Source of the DNA: Rhodocyclaceae bacterium
GTDB lineage: Bacteria; Pseudomonadota; Gammaproteobacteria; Burkholderiales; Rhodocyclaceae
DNA: 55,486 nt
Direction of reading: 5' to 3'
Assembly (NCBI GenBank): GCA_026415155.1
Contig: JAOAHQ010000047.1
Coordinates: 1 to 55,486, forward strand
The translations under genes were made by a program, and so were the position numbers. The notes below the pieces were generated by a model. It searched no databases. It worked only from the letters and a program-made list of their open reading frames with translations, and had not been told where the DNA came from. Of the stretch, positions 8,701 through 16,295 are shown piece after piece. The first letter of the stretch is position 1, and every line of letters starts with the position of its first letter.

Positions 8701-11700
8701 ATGCGCACGCTGGGAAAAAAGCGTCCATGGTCAGCAGTATTTTCCAAAGGGTTGCTCGTCCTCATCGCTTTGGGGTTCGGGGCCCTGGATTCATGGGCGG
8801 CGATTAACTGGTCGGCGACTTATGGCCGGCGTGGATTCTCAAGCGCAGCTCAGGTCAGGCCGACCTCCGCTGCCGGTGTGGCGACAGGCAACCTCTATGT
8901 GGCGCAAATCACCGTCGCGTCGGGCAATTGTGCTTCGTTGGGAACACCTGCGGGATGGACCCGGCATGCTTGCGACAGTCATGCCGGACATATTCAGGCC
9001 GTCTTCACCCGGCCGGCGCAACCCGCCGACCTCAATGTGACATTCAGTTTTCCTCTTGGGGCGACGCGCAGTTGGGCGACCCTCTTGAGTTCTTATTCCG
9101 GCGTCGATCTTGCCAATCCCATCGATGCCGAGCCGGTCGTGACGACTTATTCAAACAGCAAAAACGCCACCTCGGCGGCACTGGTGACCCAGACGAACGG
9201 AGCGAGGGGGGTGCTGATGACGAGCGCCAACACGTCTGAAAAAAACTTTTTTTCGCCGCCATCCAACTGGACGGAGCGAAGCGAGCGAGCCTGTGATAAC
9301 AAGGCCTGCCGCATCACGATGTCGGATTCCATTCATGCGACGGCCGGCACGCAGGCGGCGGTGACGACGACGACCAAAAAAAATGCTTCCGGCCTCGTTC
9401 ATCGCCTGGCTTTGCGCCCTTATTCGCTCGTCGCCTATTGGCCGCTCGATGGCATCCCATGGACGGCTGATCTATCGGGCAACAATCATCATCTCACTGC
9501 CAACGGCGGCGCCCAGCCGCAAAGCGCCAAAGTTTGCACGGGCTTTGCTGGCACGGGCAGCGAGTATTTGTCGGCCTCCGATGCCAATGCGCTCGATCTG
9601 CCCGACCGGTACACCCTCATGGCCTGGGTCTATCCCACTGCTCATCCGCCGAGTGATCTTTACACCATCTTGTCGAAAGACGAGAACTATGAGCTCCATT
9701 TGAACAGCCAAGGCAAGCTCTATTGGTGGTGGTCGAGGGTGAGCGCCTCCGCCGTATATGTCTTGAGCAATGCCATTATTCCACTCGACCAATGGACGCA
9801 TGTTGCGGTGGTTTTTGAGCGGACGGCGGCGAGCCAGCGCCAGCGGATGTATATCAATGGCGTGCTCGATGCCACGGCCAACTATAGCGAAGCAGCTCTC
9901 ACCAACAGCGATCCAGTGCTGATTGGGGCCGATATCAACTATACGACGCGCCATTTCCGCGGCAAGATCGACGAAGTGCGCATCTACAACGGTGCGCTAT
10001 CGGCAGCCGAGATTGTGGCGGCGATGGAGCTGACTCATCCTTGTCACGTCGATCACTACCGCCTGAAAATCAACGATGGCCAGGCGCTTACCTGCGAGAG
10101 CGAACCAGTCAGCATCGAGGCGTGTGCCGATGCCAACTGTGCGACTTCCTATAGCGGCAATGCTTCCGTGACGCTCAATGCCACCAATGGCGCAAAGATC
10201 GACGATCAGAACCCGCCAGTAACGGTGTCGATCATCAACGGCGGCGGAAGCGCCTTGATCAGCAAGACGGCAGCGGGCAGCACGGTGCTCTCGATGTCGG
10301 CGGGCAATCCGGCGCCGACGGCTAGTCCTGGCTACCGCTGTTACGTGGCCGACAGCGAAGTCGCCTGGTCGGCTTGCCAGATCGGCTTCCAGGATGCCGT
10401 GCTGCGGATCGATGTGCCCGATTTCACAGCTTGTACCGGCACGGCAAATGCCACGATTACCGCCGAGGGTTGCGGTGCAACGATCAGCGGCAACCAGAAC
10501 CTCAAGGTATGGATGAACTACGTCGATCCTTCCAGCGCCAATGGAGAGTCGCTGCGGCTCGGCACGCTCGTTGTCCCGACGAGCAAACCGAGCAGCAATA
10601 ACCTCACGAACTTGAATTTCACCGACGGTGAGGCAACGTTGCCACTCGTCAATTACGACGATGCCGGCGAGCTAAGGCTGAATGCCGAGCTTGTCGCCAC
10701 CGGCGGTACGACGCTGACAGGCAGCGGGACTTTCGTCGTGGCGCCAGAGAAGCTCCAGCTTTCCTCGGCGGCCGGTGCCTGCGCCGCCCCTTATCCTTCA
10801 TGCAACAAATTCAAGAAGGCGGGCGAGTCTTTCGATTTGTCGCTCAAGGCGCTTTGCTCGAGCGGCAAGGTGACGAAAAACTTCCGCGGCGACAATATTG
10901 CATTGAAGCACAGCCGGCTCGCCCCCGATCCAGGAGCCGATGGCAGCTTCGCTCCTCCAACTGTATCGCTGGTGGCGACCGACAATGGCAGCAAGACGTT
11001 TCAGGCCGCCATTAGTGAGGTCGGTGTCTTTTCAGTCGCGCCAGACCTCTTCCAATACAAAGGCGTCGATGTGCCAGGTGAAGGGACGGGGCCTTTGGGA
11101 CGGTTTTATCCCGCCTATTTCGACACCGTAGTAGAGCCGGCTTGCGGCAGCTTTACCTACTCCGGCCAACCTTTCGGCTTGAGCGTGACGGCCAAGAATA
11201 GCAGCGGGGTCACAACACAAAATTATGCCGGCAGCTTTGCCAAGACGGTGACGCTCATCGATGGCAATGGAGCCTCTGGATCGTTTTCACCGCCTACCTT
11301 GTCCGCGACGAGTTTCTCAGATGGCGTTGCCGACTTGATGGATCCCCCGAGCGTCAGCTTCGCCTTTGCCAGCAAACTGACTGGGCCGGCGATACTCAAG
11401 CTGCGGACTAGGGATACCGACATGGCCTCCGACACGGTGGGTATGAATGAAGGCGAGATGCCGCTCCGCTCCGGCCGCCTATTGCTTTCGAACGCTCATG
11501 GTTCGGAATTGCTCGACCTCACGATGCCGATTCAGACCCAGTATTGGACCGGTAGCGCCTGGGCGACCAACAGTCTCGATTCCTGCACGGATGTTTCCTC
11601 TTCATTGGTGTTTGTGAAGACGCCACCGAGCCTGCCTTCGCCGACGGGCGGGACGATCACCAATGGGCAAGGGCAATTGAGCTTTCCAGCGCCCAACCAG

Positions 11701-11922
11701 AAAGGCAGCATCGAGGTTTGCGCCAATATCGGTGATGACAGTGACAACCCGCTGACGGGCTGTCGGGATGGCACCAGCCTACCTTGGTTGCAAGGTAGTT
11801 GGGATGTAGATAACTACTCCAAAGACGATCCCCGCCACTACAAAGACAACCCCTCGGCGCGCGCGACCTTTGGCATCTTCAAGGGACGGGCGCCGGTGAT
11901 CTACCGGCGCGAGCGCTACTAA
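8701..11922 (+). CDS. mshQ: MSHA biogenesis protein MshQ-like surface adhesin
   Basis: Large exported protein of 1073 residues. A basic N-terminus and hydrophobic stretch (about 17-35, ending near SWAA) form a signal peptide. A LamG/concanavalin-like fold spans roughly 245-445 (SLVAYWPLDG, NHHLTANGG, TLMAWVYPT, LDQWTHVAVVF, FRGKIDEVRIYNGALSAAEI). The rest resembles the DUF6701 region of MshQ, with paired cysteines and Ig-like repeats (YSGQPFGLSVTAKN, GSFSPPTLSATSF). It probably sits at the tip or base of an MSHA-type pilus. ATG 8701 fits the GGAG site six bases upstream better than ATG 8695. It is the first gene of the pilus block, unlike the usual order in which mshQ is last. Base composition looks lower in GC than its neighbours. 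Confidence 0.75.
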   Translation: MRTLGKKRPWSAVFSKGLLVLIALGFGALDSWAAINWSATYGRRGFSSAAQVRPTSAAGVATGNLYVAQITVASGNCASLGTPAGWTRHACDSHAGHIQAVFTRPAQPADLNVTFSFPLGATRSWATLLSSYSGVDLANPIDAEPVVTTYSNSKNATSAALVTQTNGARGVLMTSANTSEKNFFSPPSNWTERSERACDNKACRITMSDSIHATAGTQAAVTTTTKKNASGLVHRLALRPYSLVAYWPLDGIPWTADLSGNNHHLTANGGAQPQSAKVCTGFAGTGSEYLSASDANALDLPDRYTLMAWVYPTAHPPSDLYTILSKDENYELHLNSQGKLYWWWSRVSASAVYVLSNAIIPLDQWTHVAVVFERTAASQRQRMYINGVLDATANYSEAALTNSDPVLIGADINYTTRHFRGKIDEVRIYNGALSAAEIVAAMELTHPCHVDHYRLKINDGQALTCESEPVSIEACADANCATSYSGNASVTLNATNGAKIDDQNPPVTVSIINGGGSALISKTAAGSTVLSMSAGNPAPTASPGYRCYVADSEVAWSACQIGFQDAVLRIDVPDFTACTGTANATITAEGCGATISGNQNLKVWMNYVDPSSANGESLRLGTLVVPTSKPSSNNLTNLNFTDGEATLPLVNYDDAGELRLNAELVATGGTTLTGSGTFVVAPEKLQLSSAAGACAAPYPSCNKFKKAGESFDLSLKALCSSGKVTKNFRGDNIALKHSRLAPDPGADGSFAPPTVSLVATDNGSKTFQAAISEVGVFSVAPDLFQYKGVDVPGEGTGPLGRFYPAYFDTVVEPACGSFTYSGQPFGLSVTAKNSSGVTTQNYAGSFAKTVTLIDGNGASGSFSPPTLSATSFSDGVADLMDPPSVSFAFASKLTGPAILKLRTRDTDMASDTVGMNEGEMPLRSGRLLLSNAHGSELLDLTMPIQTQYWTGSAWATNSLDSCTDVSSSLVFVKTPPSLPSPTGGTITNGQGQLSFPAPNQKGSIEVCANIGDDSDNPLTGCRDGTSLPWLQGSWDVDNYSKDDPRHYKDNPSARATFGIFKGRAPVIYRRERY

Positions 11923-12461
11923 TGAAAGCGTCGTCGTCGGCACCCAACGAATCAGGCTGCGCGTGCCGTAGAGGTACCCCCCCTCGCAAGCTTGTCGAGG
12001 CTGGCAGGGTGGAACGACGGACTTCGGGATTCACCCTCGTCGAGCTAGTCGTCACGCTGATCATTCTCGGTATCCTTGCCGTCGTTGCAATCCCGCGCTT
12101 TTTCGATCGACGCGATTTCGATGCGCGCGCCTTCCTCGATGAGGTAGCCGCCGCGCTCCGCTATGCGCAAAAGGCGGCAATCGCCCAACGGCGCACGGTA
12201 TGTGTGGCCTTTGATGCCAATTCGGTGACGTTGAGGATTCGCTCGGCGCCAGGTAACGGTGCTTGCGACACGGATCTAACCGGCCCTGCGGGCAGCACGC
12301 CCTATACGGTCACAGCGCCAGGCAGCGTCACGTTCAGCCCGACCCCGGCCGGCTTCAGCTTCGATGCTGAGGGCCGACCGAGCACGGGTAGCACGATCGC
12401 CATCGGCGGCATCACGACGACGATCACCGTGGAGCCGGAGACGGGGTATGTCGTTTATTGA
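11922..12461 (+). CDS. GspH/FimT-type pseudopilin (MshC-like)
   Basis: Type IV pilin-like protein with the prepilin peptidase site SG/FTLVELVVTLIILGILAVVAIPRFF, shown here as GFTLVELVVTLI then a hydrophobic helix. A GspH-like globular domain with Cys pairs follows. From ATG 11922 (overlapping the mshQ stop) the leader would be 36 residues, unusually long. GTG 12009, preceded by GAGG, would give a conventional leader (MERRTSG) and may be the true start. It lies in the mshQ-C-D-O-P block and is probably a minor pilin of the MSHA-type pilus. Confidence 0.8.
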   Translation: MKASSSAPNESGCACRRGTPPRKLVEAGRVERRTSGFTLVELVVTLIILGILAVVAIPRFFDRRDFDARAFLDEVAAALRYAQKAAIAQRRTVCVAFDANSVTLRIRSAPGNGACDTDLTGPAGSTPYTVTAPGSVTFSPTPAGFSFDAEGRPSTGSTIAIGGITTTITVEPETGYVVY

Positions 12462-12906
12462 GCGCCAGCGGGGTCTCACGCTGACCGAGCTGATCCTGTT
12501 CATCGTCATCGTCGGCGCGGCGGTGGCGGGCGTCTTGTCCGTGTTTGTGGAGGCCACACGCCGTTCGGCTGATCCTCTGATCCGCAAGCAAGCGATGGCG
12601 GTGGCGGAATCGCTGCTGGAGGAAATCCTCGCCGTGCCCTACACCTGCCCGCCCGGAGCCACCTGCAATGCGGTGACCATCACCAACCGCACTGCAACCC
12701 ATGCGCTCGCCGACTACAACGGTTTCACGATGACGGGCATCTGCGCCTTGGACGGCACGGTGATTCCACAGTTATCCGGCTACACGGCCAAGGTTGAGGT
12801 GGCAGATGAAGGCACGTGGAACGGCGCGAATGGGCGGCTGATTACCGTGACGGTGTCGGCGGCTAGCGAATCGGTGAGCTTGACTGGCTGGCGTGGAGCC
12901 TACTGA
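12448..12906 (+). CDS. mshD: MSHA minor pilin MshD-like
   Basis: Prepilin-like protein of 152 residues. The leader MSFIERQRG is followed by the class III signal LTLTELILFIVIVGAAVAGVL and a small globular domain containing SLLEEILAVPYTCPP, typical of MshD. The ATG overlaps the previous gene by 14 bp and the stop overlaps mshO (TGATG), so translation is coupled. It is probably a minor subunit initiating pilus assembly. The major pilin MshA is not in this window. Confidence 0.82.
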   Translation: MSFIERQRGLTLTELILFIVIVGAAVAGVLSVFVEATRRSADPLIRKQAMAVAESLLEEILAVPYTCPPGATCNAVTITNRTATHALADYNGFTMTGICALDGTVIPQLSGYTAKVEVADEGTWNGANGRLITVTVSAASESVSLTGWRGAY

Positions 12907-13772
12907 TGCCTCAGTTGCGCGGTTTTACCCTCGTGGAGATGATCGTGGCCATCACGATCACGGGCATTGTGGCCGTGATGGTCGCCGTTTTTCTCAAGTC
13001 GCCGGTCGAAGGATATGTCGCCTCGGCGCGGCGCGCCTGGCTGACCGATGTCGCCGACACGGCGCTGCGCCGCATCGCGCGCGATGTGCAGGCGGCCTTG
13101 CCCAACAGTCTGCGGCCCAATAGCGCTTGTGAGGCCTCGGGAACGACAGTCTGCGGCCTGGAGCTGCTGCTCACCACGACCGGCGGGCGTTACAGCCAGG
13201 ATGCGGCCGAAGACTGCTTTTCCAGCGGCTGCACGAGTCTTTCCACGCTGGGTAGCGTGATCGCCGCCGATGACGAGCTTAAAGGCCAGCATCTAGTCAT
13301 TTACAACCTGCACAACAACGATGGCGGCAGCTGCTCGGCAAGCTATCCCTCCGCCTATTGCGGCGCTGGCAGCAACAACCGCGCTCAGATCAGCGGCTCG
13401 ACCGACGGCGGCAACAGCGATAGCTTCTCCTTCGACAGTACGGTTTTCCGTCCCGCTACTGGCTCACCCTCGCGCAGCTTTTTCATCGTCTCCGGCCCAG
13501 TGGCCTATGCCTGCTCTGGCGTGGGCGTCAGCGGGGGAAATGGCACGGGCGAGTTGCGCCGCTATCAAGGATATGCGATCGCTGCGACGCCGTCCTGGCC
13601 TCCCACGGGCGCTTCGGGGCGACTGCTGGCACACCGGGTCTCGGCCTGTCGCTTGAACTATGCGCCCGCTGCCGCTGGCACCAATGGATTGCTCGAGCTT
13701 TATCTCGAGATCATGGAGGGGGGCGAACGCGTCGGGCTCTACCACGAGGTGCATGTCGACAATGCGCCCTGA
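12906..13772 (+). CDS. mshO: MSHA minor pilin MshO-like
   Basis: Protein of 288 residues beginning MPQLRGFTLVEMIVAITITG, a short leader and class III pilin helix. Several cysteines follow (NSACEASGTTVCGLE, EDCFSSGCTS, VAYACSG), compatible with disulphide-stabilised loops. Size and position between mshD and mshP match MshO, a PilW/GspJ-like minor pilin. Both ends overlap the neighbouring genes, which indicates a tightly coupled operon. Confidence 0.82.
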   Translation: MPQLRGFTLVEMIVAITITGIVAVMVAVFLKSPVEGYVASARRAWLTDVADTALRRIARDVQAALPNSLRPNSACEASGTTVCGLELLLTTTGGRYSQDAAEDCFSSGCTSLSTLGSVIAADDELKGQHLVIYNLHNNDGGSCSASYPSAYCGAGSNNRAQISGSTDGGNSDSFSFDSTVFRPATGSPSRSFFIVSGPVAYACSGVGVSGGNGTGELRRYQGYAIAATPSWPPTGASGRLLAHRVSACRLNYAPAAAGTNGLLELYLEIMEGGERVGLYHEVHVDNAP

Positions 13773-14160
13773 TCAACCCGCCACCCGCGGTTTCGCCATC
13801 GTCTCGGCGCTGTTCCTAGTCGTGGCGCTTGCCGCACTCGGGGCGGCGATCATGCACTTTTCTTCGGTTCAGCACCTCACGGGGGCGCAGGACATCCAGG
13901 GCTCGCGCGCTTTGGCTGCCGCGCGCGCCGGTACCGAGTGGGCGGCAGCTTATGTGACTGCTCACAGCGCTTGCCCGGCTAGCCCAAGCACTCTTACCTT
14001 CGGCGATTTCTCCGTGAGCGTTGCGTGTTCCTCCAGCAGCCATAGCGATGAAGGTTCCTCATTGACGGTTTATGCCATTACCTCGACGGCGAGCACGGGG
14101 GGCAGCGTTGGCAGCTTAGGCTATGTCGAGCGGCAGGTGAGCGCAACGCTCGTCAAGTAA
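13753..14160 (+). CDS. mshP: MSHA biogenesis protein MshP-like
   Basis: Protein of 135 residues with a PilX/GspK-like N-terminus: RGFAIVSALFLVVALAALGAA followed by IMHFSSVQHLTGAQDIQGSRALAAARAGTEWA in two parts typical of MshP. The start at 13753 is supported by GAGG four bases upstream and overlaps mshO by 20 bp; ATG 13762 is an alternative. It is the last gene of the pilus block. A copy of the dispersed repeat begins at its stop codon. Confidence 0.8.
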   Translation: MSTMRPDQPATRGFAIVSALFLVVALAALGAAIMHFSSVQHLTGAQDIQGSRALAAARAGTEWAAAYVTAHSACPASPSTLTFGDFSVSVACSSSSHSDEGSSLTVYAITSTASTGGSVGSLGYVERQVSATLVK

Positions 14161-14180
14161 CTCGGCGCTGGCGGGACGGC
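14160..14180 (-). repeat. Dispersed repeat copy after mshP
   Basis: Reverse-orientation copy (CTCGGCGCTGGCGGGACGGC) beginning on the last base of the mshP stop codon. Its GGCGC and the GCGCC just beyond it could form a hairpin. Confidence 0.7.
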
Positions 14181-14183
14181 GCC

Positions 14184-14189
14184 TATAAT
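14184..14189 (+). promoter_or_regulatory. -10 element of a putative mntA promoter
   Basis: A perfect TATAAT eight bases before the mntA ATG, implying a transcript with almost no leader. No good -35 hexamer is visible; the -35 position is occupied by the dispersed repeat. Confidence 0.45.
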
Positions 14190-14196
14190 CCCCGCT

Positions 14197-14619
14197 ATGA
14201 GAGCGCCCCCCGATAAAGCATCTCTCCCGGATGCGGCGATCGTCGCCGTGCTGCGAGAATGCGTGCCGGATTTGCGCGCCGTCTATCGCTATGGCAGTGC
14301 GGGCAGTATCTGGGAACGTCCGGAGAGCGATCTCGATCTCGCGGTGCTGGCCGCGCGGCCGATCGCATACGATTGTCTGATGCAGTGTGCCGCGCGGCTA
14401 GCGCAACTGACGGGCAAGGAAATCGATCTCAACGACATGCATCGCTTACCGGTGACCCTGCGCGTGCAGATCGTCACTGAGGGAGTGCGCCTTTACGCCG
14501 CCGATCGGCGCGAGGCCGAGGAATACGATTCCCGCGTGCTCTCGGAATATGCTGCGCTCAACGAGGCGCGGCGCGGCATTCTCGCCGATGTGGCGGCGCG
14601 GGGCAGCATTCATGGATGA
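14197..14619 (+). CDS. mntA: MntA-type nucleotidyltransferase antitoxin
   Basis: Minimal nucleotidyltransferase of 140 residues. The active-site motif GS-x10-D-x-D is intact (Gly33, Ser34, Asp45, Asp47). In the HepT/MntA system this protein neutralises the toxin by adding AMP to its conserved tyrosine. The downstream hepT gene overlaps by 8 bp, as in known pairs. The TATAAT eight bases upstream and the lack of a Shine-Dalgarno suggest a nearly leaderless mRNA. The pair sits between the pilus genes and flhB, a typical accessory insertion. Confidence 0.88.
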   Translation: MRAPPDKASLPDAAIVAVLRECVPDLRAVYRYGSAGSIWERPESDLDLAVLAARPIAYDCLMQCAARLAQLTGKEIDLNDMHRLPVTLRVQIVTEGVRLYAADRREAEEYDSRVLSEYAALNEARRGILADVAARGSIHG

Positions 14620-15031
14620 GGTGCTGCTGGGCAAGGCGGCCATCATCGAGCGCTGCCTCAAGCGCATCGGAGAAGAATATGTGGGCCATGAGGCGGAGCT
14701 CGCGACGAATTTCACGCGCCAGGATGCGATCGTCCTCAATTTGCAGCGCGCCTGCGAGGCATGCATCGATGCGGCGATGCACCTCGTGCGAATCTACAAG
14801 CTGGGCATTCCGACCGAACGCCGCCAGGCTTTCGAGATGCTGGTGCAGGCGGGCATGCTGAACGCGGAATTGGGCCAGAAACTCTGTGCGATGGTCGGCT
14901 TCCGCAATGTGGCCGTGCATCACTATCAGGAGCTCGACATCGAAATCCTGCGCAGCATCCTGAACCATCGCCTGGTCGATCTGCGCGCATTTGCTGCATT
15001 GCTGCTGAAGGAAGCATTGCTTCGGCGCTGA
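14612..15031 (+). CDS. hepT: HepT-type HEPN ribonuclease toxin
   Basis: HEPN-domain protein of 139 residues with the catalytic RX4HXY motif RNVAVHHY (Arg98, His103, Tyr105). Tyr105 is the predicted AMP acceptor for MntA. Family members cleave RNA, and this copy shows every key residue, so it should be active when unmodified. The ATG overlaps the end of mntA. Another degenerate repeat copy follows its stop codon directly. Confidence 0.88.
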   Translation: MDEVLLGKAAIIERCLKRIGEEYVGHEAELATNFTRQDAIVLNLQRACEACIDAAMHLVRIYKLGIPTERRQAFEMLVQAGMLNAELGQKLCAMVGFRNVAVHHYQELDIEILRSILNHRLVDLRAFAALLLKEALLRR

Positions 15032-15050
15032 CTCGGCGCTGGCCAGACAC
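15030..15050 (-). repeat. Degenerate dispersed repeat copy after hepT
   Basis: Reverse-orientation GACTCGGCGCTGGCCAGACAC that starts at the hepT stop. The first 14 bases match the repeat and the remainder has diverged. Confidence 0.5.
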
Positions 15051-15108
15051 CCGCCGCAAAAGATTAACCGCCCAATCCCCGTCTATTCCCGGGTTCCTCG
15101 TCGACCCG

Positions 15109-15127
15109 GCCGGCAATAATTGCCGGC
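15109..15127. promoter_or_regulatory. Perfect palindrome upstream of flhB, candidate FlrC operator
   Basis: A 19-bp perfect palindrome GCCGGCAATAATTGCCGGC, 16 bp before the flhB start. Its core GGCAA-N3-TTGCC recurs at 24369 and 46785, also in flagellar intergenic regions. It could act as an operator, or as an RNA hairpin near the ribosome site. Confidence 0.6.
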
Positions 15128-15143
15128 ATGAGAGGAACCCTCC

Positions 15144-16295
15144 GTGGCTGAAGAAAGCGATCTCGAAAAGACCGAATCGCCTTCCTCGCGGCGCCTGGAA
15201 CAGGCGCGCGAGGAAGGCCAGGTGCCGCAATCGCGCGAGCTTGCGGCCTTTCTCGTCATGGCGGCGGGCGCGCTGGGCCTATGGGCGCTCTCCGGCTGGT
15301 TCGTGCAACGCGGGAAGGAGGTGATGCGGCTCGGGCTCACGCTCGACCGGCAGGATGCCTTCGATGCGAACGCGCTCGGCATGAATCTGCTCTCACTTGG
15401 CAACGAAGCCTTGACGACGCTCTTGCCTTTCTTCATCGCTACCGTCGTCGGCGCCTTGCTCGGGCCTGTGCTCTTAAACGGCGGCTTCGTGTTTTCGCCC
15501 AAGGTGCTCACACTCAATTTCGACCGCCTCGATCCCATCAAGGGCGTCAAACGCATGTTTTCCTGGCAGAGCATCGCCGAGATGGTCAAGGGGCTCTTGA
15601 AGACCTTGCTGCTCGTCGGCATCGTCTGGTGGGTGGTGGTGCATGAGCAAGACAAGCTCTTCGCGCTGCTCGCTCAGCCGATCGAAACGGCGCTGCCTGC
15701 CTTTGGCCGCTTGATCCTCTATTCCTTCATCGGCTTCGTCGCCGGTCTTGCCGTGATCGCGCTCATCGACGTGCCCTTCCAGCTGTGGCGCTACTACACG
15801 GGCCTTAAGATGACCAAGGAAGAGCTCAGACAAGAAATGAAGGAGCTCGAAGGCGATCCGCATCTCAAGGCCCGCATTCGCAGCCAGCAGCGCGAGATCG
15901 CGCGGCGGCGCATGATGTCTGAAGTGCCGAAGGCGGATGTGGTCGTGACCAACCCGACCCACTTTGCCGTGGCGCTCAAATACGATCCGGCCAAGATGAA
16001 TGCGCCGCAGGTGGTGGCCAAGGGCATGAACCTCGTCGCGCAGAAGATCCGCGATCTCGCGGCCGAACACCGCGTGCCGGTGCTCGAGCTGCCGCCCCTG
16101 GCGCGCGCGCTCTATCGCCATGTCGAGATCGGCGAAGCGGTGCCGACGGCGCTTTATACGGCGGTGGCCGAGGTGATGGCCTACATCTACCAGCTCAACG
16201 AATTCATGAAGGTCGGCCAGGCCGGCGGCCGCTTGCCGCCCTCGCCGCCCAGGGCGGTGACCGTGCCGGCCGGCCTCGATCCGGGTGAGCTCTGA
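15144..16295 (+). CDS. flhB: Flagellar type III export protein FlhB
   Basis: Export gate protein that switches specificity from rod/hook to filament substrates. The protein has 383 residues. The N-terminus MAEESDLEKTESPSSRRLEQ is typical, four membrane segments follow, and the autocleavage motif NPTH is at residues 270-273 (VVTNPTHFAVALKY). The GTG start is preceded by GAGAGGAACC. The stop overlaps the flhA ATG by one base. The C-terminal tail is extended and Pro-rich. Confidence 0.95.
   Translation: MAEESDLEKTESPSSRRLEQAREEGQVPQSRELAAFLVMAAGALGLWALSGWFVQRGKEVMRLGLTLDRQDAFDANALGMNLLSLGNEALTTLLPFFIATVVGALLGPVLLNGGFVFSPKVLTLNFDRLDPIKGVKRMFSWQSIAEMVKGLLKTLLLVGIVWWVVVHEQDKLFALLAQPIETALPAFGRLILYSFIGFVAGLAVIALIDVPFQLWRYYTGLKMTKEELRQEMKELEGDPHLKARIRSQQREIARRRMMSEVPKADVVVTNPTHFAVALKYDPAKMNAPQVVAKGMNLVAQKIRDLAAEHRVPVLELPPLARALYRHVEIGEAVPTALYTAVAEVMAYIYQLNEFMKVGQAGGRLPPSPPRAVTVPAGLDPGEL

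Noticed and set aside
15040-15057. TGGCCAGACACCCGCC as a sigma-54 promoter for flhB
   Set aside because: GG/GC spacing is right but the -12 box lacks TTGC, and the sequence is better explained as a degenerate repeat copy.
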